Of a DNA stretch of 8,396 nucleotides, positions 5,795 to 8,396 are shown one piece after another; position 1 is the stretch's first letter; the number at the start of each line of letters is the position of its first letter. The translations under genes and the position numbers were made by a program. The notes under the pieces were generated by a model. It ran no database searches, was not told the DNA's origin, and worked only from the letters and a program-made list of their open reading frames with translations. Source of the DNA: Clostridiales bacterium (GTDB lineage Bacteria > Bacillota > Clostridia > TANB77 > CAG-508); assembly GCA_004553715.1 (NCBI GenBank), contig SFKP01000039.1, positions 1-8,396 on the forward strand, read 5' to 3'.

Positions 5795-5809
5795 TACATA
5801 GAATGGAAT
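5795..5809. repeat. 15-bp direct repeat, copy 2 (att-like candidate)
   Basis: This is an exact second copy of TACATAGAATGGAAT (first copy 89-103). It sits in the control region between the upstream terminator and the leader of the sigma-like gene. If both were attachment sites, the element would be the 5.7 kb between them. Against that, the sequence to its right does not contain the missing GNAT half, and the XRE gene beyond it belongs to the same control module. Confidence 0.25.
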
Positions 5810-5820
5810 TGTCTTATATA

Positions 5821-5867
5821 AAAACAAAAAAGCACACAATTAACCCTTAAAAGTTAGTGTATGCTTT
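5821..5867 (-). terminator. Intrinsic terminator overlapping a short leader ORF
   Basis: In minus-strand RNA, AAAGCATACA (5867-5858) pairs with TGTGTGCTTT (5838-5829). One pair is a G-U that would be a mismatch on the other strand. An upper 4-bp helix adds to it, and UUUGUUUUU follows. This is a strong terminator shape for transcripts coming from the divergent intergenic region towards the sigma-like gene. Its first arm contains the last codons and the stop of the 15-codon leader ORF, which is the arrangement of ribosome-controlled attenuators. Confidence 0.7.
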
Positions 5868-5901
5868 CTAAATTATTTTTATATAATAAATAAAAATCCA
5901 T
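5854..5901 (-). CDS. Possible 15-residue leader peptide
   Basis: GGGAGGG lies five bases before an ATG (5901) that opens a 15-codon frame, M-D-F-Y-L-L-Y-K-N-N-L-E-S-I-H-stop. The stop falls within the first arm of the terminator at 5821-5867. The frame is also open upstream to an ATG at 5988, giving 44 residues, but that start has no RBS. The short version therefore fits better as a cis-acting leader that controls the terminator. The longer frame could be the remnant of a truncated gene. Confidence 0.45.
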   Translation of the reverse strand: MDFYLLYKNNLESIH

Positions 5902-6000
5902 CTTATCCCTCCCTGATTTTAAAAAAACATCATTGGTAATCTGATGGATTTCTCTTTCGTTTTTAATTTCATCGACATAGTACCACATTTTTTGACACAA

Positions 6001-6086
6001 AAACTAAATAGTTTATGAAATGCCTAAATTTATATACAAAAAGTCATTTTTTTTATTTTAGTATATGAAATATGCTATTTCATATA
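6001..6086. promoter_or_regulatory. Operator-like palindromes in the divergent control region
   Basis: The 376-base intergenic stretch 5902-6277 holds no large gene. It contains a 25-bp palindrome, TATATGAAATA-TGC-TATTTCATATA (6062-6086), a smaller one, AAACTA-AA-TAGTTT (6001-6014), and an additional half site TATGAAAT at 6014-6021. A TATAAT on the minus strand (6095-6090) would place a transcription start inside the long palindrome, although no good -35 is present. These are plausible binding sites for the adjacent XRE regulator controlling the leader and sigma operon. Confidence 0.45.
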
Positions 6087-6221
6087 ATGATTATAACTAT
6101 CAAAATATGCTTTTTTCCGATATTTTCTGGTAATTTCAATAAAAATATATCATATTTCTATCGCAAAATTTGTCGAATTGTGCAAATATACAAATATTTT
6201 CTGTTCGCAATAGTCTATTTT

Positions 6222-6270
6222 CCCTAGAATTATTATATTTGCCCTAGTAAGTGGAATAATTATATAGGGG
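6222..6270. promoter_or_regulatory. Repeated CCCTAG and inverted AGGG before the XRE gene
   Basis: CCCTAG occurs at 6222-6227 and 6242-6247, exactly 20 bp apart (about two helical turns). An inverted TATAGGGG follows next to the RBS of the XRE gene. CCCTA-GAATTATT and AATAATTATATAGGG form an imperfect inverted repeat. This could be an autoregulatory operator. No clear -35/-10 pair could be assigned here. Confidence 0.3.
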
Positions 6271-6277
6271 GAAAAAA

Positions 6278-6718
6278 ATGATAATTAAAAACTTTAAAAA
6301 TAGTAGAGAAAATATTGATATAAAACAAAAAGATATTGCAGAGTTCTTTAATTTGAACTTTACTACAATATCTGGTTGGGAAACTGGAAAAGATACTATC
6401 CCATTAAGAAGATTAATTGAATATGCTAATCATTATAACTTTAGTCTTGATTACTTGTTTGGTATAACAAATAAAAATGATGAATCATATTTGCCATTAG
6501 AAATAGATATAGATTTAATATCAAAAAATCTTCGCATACTTCGTAAAAGAAATTCTATGACACAAGAAGAAGTTGCAAAGAAAATCAATACATCACAAGC
6601 AAATTATGCACACTATGAAAATTCTAAAAACTTAATACCAACAACATTTTTGTATAGTTTAACACTTGTCTATAAACCTTTTTCAATAGATAAGTTATTA
6701 GGTAGAAAAAAGCAATAG
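6278..6718 (+). CDS. XRE-family regulator with two HTH domains
   Basis: A 146-residue cytoplasmic DNA-binding protein with two HTH_3 (Cro/C1-type) domains in a row. The first is at about 6-62, containing K-D-I-A-E-F-F-N-L-N-F-T-T-I-S-G-W-E-T-G and ending S-L-D-Y-L-F-G. The second is at about 82-142, containing T-Q-E-E-V-A-K-K-I-N-T-S-Q-A-N-Y-A-H-Y-E and ending S-I-D-K-L-L-G. A 20-residue acidic linker joins them. GGGGG is seven bases upstream of the ATG. It is transcribed divergently from the sigma operon, the place of orf9 in Tn916, so it is probably the repressor of that operon and binds the palindromes in between. One chain carrying two HTH domains could bind a palindrome as a monomer. Its stop codon lies in the stem of the terminator that follows. 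Confidence 0.85.
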   Translation: MIIKNFKNSRENIDIKQKDIAEFFNLNFTTISGWETGKDTIPLRRLIEYANHYNFSLDYLFGITNKNDESYLPLEIDIDLISKNLRILRKRNSMTQEEVAKKINTSQANYAHYENSKNLIPTTFLYSLTLVYKPFSIDKLLGRKKQ

Positions 6719-6749
6719 GTCTTATGCTGACTTATTGCTTTCTATTTTT
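6709..6749 (+). terminator. Strong intrinsic terminator after the XRE gene
   Basis: Positions 6709-6721 pair with 6729-6741 over 13 bp in plus-strand RNA (one G-U), with a 7-base loop and the T-rich tail TCTATTTTT. The minus strand also has a six-T run after the stem, so it can serve the convergent receiver remnant as well, although the G-U pair favours the plus direction. Confidence 0.75.
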
Positions 6750-6991
6750 GTAAATTCTAAATCTTTAAATAATTTTGGTAATGTTTCCATCACTTTATCT
6801 TGTGTTAAGAGTTTTTCCATATATTCATTAAATCCATAACCATTAACAAACATATCTCTTTTTCCTTTTGAAACAGTTAAAACAATAACAGGAATATTAA
6901 AGTTGTCTATTTCTCTTAATCTCATAAGAGTTTCTGGTCCATCACAATGACCAGAATCTATCACGACACCATTCTTAATACAACAAACTTT
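6722..6991 (-). pseudogene. Truncated receiver domain of a response regulator or hybrid kinase
   Basis: An open frame of about 89 codons shows the last two thirds of a CheY-like receiver: strand V-V-I-D, then D-G-P-E-T-L-M-R-L-R-E-I-D, then I-P-V-I-V-L-T-V, then G-F-N-E-Y-M-E-K-L. This pattern is common in clostridial hybrid histidine kinases. The loop after the phospho-acceptor Asp (S-G-H-C-D-G) is two residues shorter than the usual D-x-M-M-P-x-M-D-G, and the conserved Lys-Pro is broken (E-K-L-L). The N-terminal strands and acidic pocket are missing, and a stop (6992-6994) closes the frame upstream. A GTG at 6964 would give 80 residues but has no RBS. It is best seen as a decayed fragment left by recombination, not a working regulator. 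Confidence 0.6.
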
Positions 6992-7150
6992 TTAGAGTGA
7001 ATACAATTTAACATATATAATAAGAAAAGTTTTGTAAGTGAATAGGATTTAAAGGCACAAAAATATTATCTTTACCCTATAAATTGTAATTTGTTGCCCT
7101 CTTTATAATTTTGATATCCAATTATTTTATCATCAAATGTTAGAAATGTT
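6992..7150 (-). other. Intergenic remnant sequence between ANT(6) and the receiver fragment
   Basis: No intact gene is visible. On the minus strand a 25-codon frame (7149-7072) containing T-F-D-D-K-I-I-G-Y-Q-N-Y-K-E-G-N follows directly on the end of the adenylyltransferase gene in another frame. It looks protein-like and may be the tail of another truncated gene; I cannot name the family. No terminator was seen after the resistance gene. Confidence 0.3.
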
Positions 7151-8008
7151 TTATCTTTGATATTTTTCTTTTTGTCTTATAACATAATTACTAATATTTT
7201 TATCATAATCTGGATATAAATAATTTAAACATTGTGCCACTTCTTTTGATACCATTCTAAAAATTCCCATACATAATTCTAAAGATTTCCACATTTCTGT
7301 ATATGACCCCATATTATATGTAGCAAGAATTTTCTTCCATAATTCAGGTGAAATATATCGTTCTAAAAATTTATAGTTTTTTCCTAGACTAAAACTATAA
7401 CCTTGCTCTATTCCAACCTTCCATGAAATCATTCGCAGTAATTCCATACGCACAATATTATTTAAATGGTCGATTGCAAATAAAATTTCCTTTCGACATA
7501 ATCCTTTCACTACATATGTTACAGTATTCCAAAATTCATTACAGCAATCATCAAAAGAACGTGCTGTCGGATGTTCTATATAATAATCTTCATCTGTAGG
7601 TACTGGTATATTAGTAACACGATTATCCTTATCTAATAATAATTTTACTAATTTATCCCAAGTAAAATATTCATCTAAAACTTCTAATGGCAATAATGTC
7701 AAATCTATTTTAACTCCGTCCCAAAATAACATAAGATATGAATACCCTTTTTCTTCTTTTGGAAACAATTCCATATCCTCGGGTTTTTGCATAATAAGTC
7801 TCTCTCCAAAAACATTAAGCCACTCATCACTATTAATAAAACTCTGCATGTCTGTGACAAAAAAAGTAATATCATAATCTTGAAAATCATCTGGTATAAT
7901 ATTAATATTTGTTCTTGAACCTTCTAAAGTAACCACCCTAATTCTATCATCTGCTTTAGCAAAATTAAGTATAGTATCATATATTTGTTTCTCTGTTCTC
8001 ATTTTCAT
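7151..8008 (-). CDS. ant(6)-Ib: Aminoglycoside 6-adenylyltransferase ANT(6)-Ib
   Basis: A 285-residue cytoplasmic enzyme that transfers AMP from ATP to the 6-hydroxyl of streptomycin, inactivating it. The nucleotidyltransferase signature is intact: G-S-R at 30-32, D-Y-D at 44-46 and I-D-L-T at 101-104, giving the metal-binding aspartates. K-N-Y-K-F-L-E-R-Y-I and F-W-N-T-V-T-Y-V-V-K-G-L-C-R-K are typical of ANT(6). From memory it follows the ANT(6)-Ib sequence and length rather than the 302-residue ANT(6)-Ia. That allele is known from Campylobacter fetus and from Clostridioides difficile Tn6164. The ATG at 8008 is preceded only by a weak GAG RBS; an alternative ATG lies at 8002. An extended -10 at 8049-8041 probably drives it. 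Gene remnants on both sides suggest acquired cargo. Confidence 0.9.
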   Translation of the reverse strand: MKMRTEKQIYDTILNFAKADDRIRVVTLEGSRTNINIIPDDFQDYDITFFVTDMQSFINSDEWLNVFGERLIMQKPEDMELFPKEEKGYSYLMLFWDGVKIDLTLLPLEVLDEYFTWDKLVKLLLDKDNRVTNIPVPTDEDYYIEHPTARSFDDCCNEFWNTVTYVVKGLCRKEILFAIDHLNNIVRMELLRMISWKVGIEQGYSFSLGKNYKFLERYISPELWKKILATYNMGSYTEMWKSLELCMGIFRMVSKEVAQCLNYLYPDYDKNISNYVIRQKEKYQR

Positions 8009-8040
8009 ATCAACTCACTTTTAAAATTATTATTACTTAT

Positions 8041-8049
8041 ATTATAACA
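8041..8049 (-). promoter_or_regulatory. Extended -10 promoter of ant(6)
   Basis: TGTTATAAT on the minus strand (8049-8041) is a perfect extended -10 element (TG-N-TATAAT), 32 bases upstream of the ATG. The -35 region is poor, as is usual for extended -10 promoters. Confidence 0.5.
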
Positions 8050-8065
8050 GAAAAAAGTAAATTTT

Positions 8066-8292
8066 CTATTGCCTTAGATTTACCTTAAACATAAAATTAT
8101 TCTTTAAATTTAACCTTGTATCTATTTTATATTTTTTCCTTTTTGGATTTCCATCAATCCTATAAATGCTATTATTTTTAATATCATAGCTTACAGACCA
8201 AATTGTATTAGCATCCTTTCTCTATCATAATCACATCTAAACAGTACAAAAATCTTTTTGATTTCTAAATACTTATCCATATCATCAACTAC
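8066..8292 (-). pseudogene. Frameshifted C-terminal remnant, possibly a C45-type amidohydrolase
   Basis: Two adjoining minus-strand frames read as one protein tail if one frameshift is allowed around 8222: first V-V-D-D-M-D-K-Y-L-E-I-K-K (from 8292), then K-D-A-N-T-I-W-S-V-S-Y-D-I-K-N-N-S-I-Y and R-I-D-G-N-P-K-R-K-K-Y to a stop at 8066-8068. The T-I-W-S-V-x-Y-D-x-x-x-x-x-x-Y-R-x-x-G-N-P pattern resembles the last two strands of acyl-CoA:6-APA acyltransferase-like (C45) hydrolases. This family call is tentative. There is no start region, so the gene is truncated as well as shifted. Confidence 0.4.
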
Positions 8293-8322
8293 TTAACAAA
8301 TTGTAATTTAGCGAATAGTAAC

Positions 8323-8394
8323 TTAATTTTCTTTTTTATTAAACATATGGCGTACTTTATCTATTCGATTATTTGGTCTGCGTGATTGAATAAC
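8323..8394 (-). CDS. C-terminal end of an unidentified gene running off the window
   Basis: An open minus-strand frame enters from the right edge and ends at a stop at 8325-8323. Its last residues are R-R-P-N-N-R-I-D-K-V-R-H-M-F-N-K-K-E-N, a basic tail. Too little is present to name it. The G+C content here is slightly higher than in the following gap, which fits coding sequence. Confidence 0.35.
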   Translation of the reverse strand, partial: VIQSRRPNNRIDKVRHMFNKKEN

Positions 8395-8396
8395 TG

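Noticed and set aside
89..5809. The 5.7 kb between the two 15-bp repeats as a complete minimal element
   Set aside because: The flank right of the second copy does not continue the GNAT gene, the XRE gene beyond it belongs to the same control module, and a 15-bp match may be chance in AT-rich DNA. Kept only as a low-confidence repeat.
7705..7890. Minus-strand frame of 61 codons
   Set aside because: It lies wholly within ant(6)-Ib in another frame and has no RBS.
1..8396. CRISPR arrays, tRNA or rRNA genes, intact insertion sequences
   Set aside because: No regularly spaced repeats, cloverleaf sequences, rRNA-like blocks or transposase frames were seen.

Overview
The window is strongly AT-rich. 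Its genes carry Gram-positive style Shine-Dalgarno sequences (AGGAGG, GGAGG, GGGGG) at good spacing, and the proteins are of kinds typical of low-GC Firmicutes. It reads as the regulatory and recombination end of an integrative (conjugative or mobilizable) element from a gut-type clostridial or related bacterium, followed by an aminoglycoside-resistance gene and decayed gene fragments. No relaxase, coupling protein or type IV secretion gene is visible, so the transfer module, if any, lies outside.

Layout, left to right. Positions 1-118 (minus) look like the C-terminal part of an interrupted GNAT acetyltransferase, the likely host flank. Positions 119-398 hold an outward promoter, a strong ribosome binding site with no obvious start codon, hairpins, and the terminator of the main operon. 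From 5518 down to 399 everything is on the minus strand: an ORF7-like sigma-type regulator, an ORF8-like HTH_16 protein, a 360-base structured non-coding stretch, a one-helix membrane protein, an unknown 63-residue protein, a DUF6870-like protein, and two tandem large serine recombinases whose genes overlap by 8 bases. Positions 5519-6277 are a long control region. Positions 6278-6718 (plus) encode a divergent double-HTH XRE regulator. Positions 6722-6991 (minus) are a decayed receiver domain, 7151-8008 (minus) is an ANT(6) streptomycin adenylyltransferase that I recognise as ant(6)-Ib, and 8066-8394 hold the tails of two more broken or cut genes.

The order XRE repressor, sigma-like gene, HTH_16 gene, recombination genes matches the orf9-orf7-orf8-xis-int control module of Tn916. 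Here xis-int is replaced by a structured RNA region, small proteins and two serine recombinases.

The most striking part is the leader of the sigma-like gene. A 41-codon leader ORF ends in R-G-P-P-I-T-stop. Its Pro-Pro codons (CCU CCU) are also the strand that pairs with, and hides, the AGGAGG ribosome binding site of the sigma gene, in a 10-bp hairpin followed by a U run. A ribosome paused at Pro-Pro would open this hairpin. Further upstream, a second short leader ORF stops inside a classical intrinsic terminator. A third intrinsic terminator sits between the early small genes and the DUF6870/recombinase genes. Together these suggest that element activation is gated by translation-coupled attenuation. 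This is inferred from sequence only.
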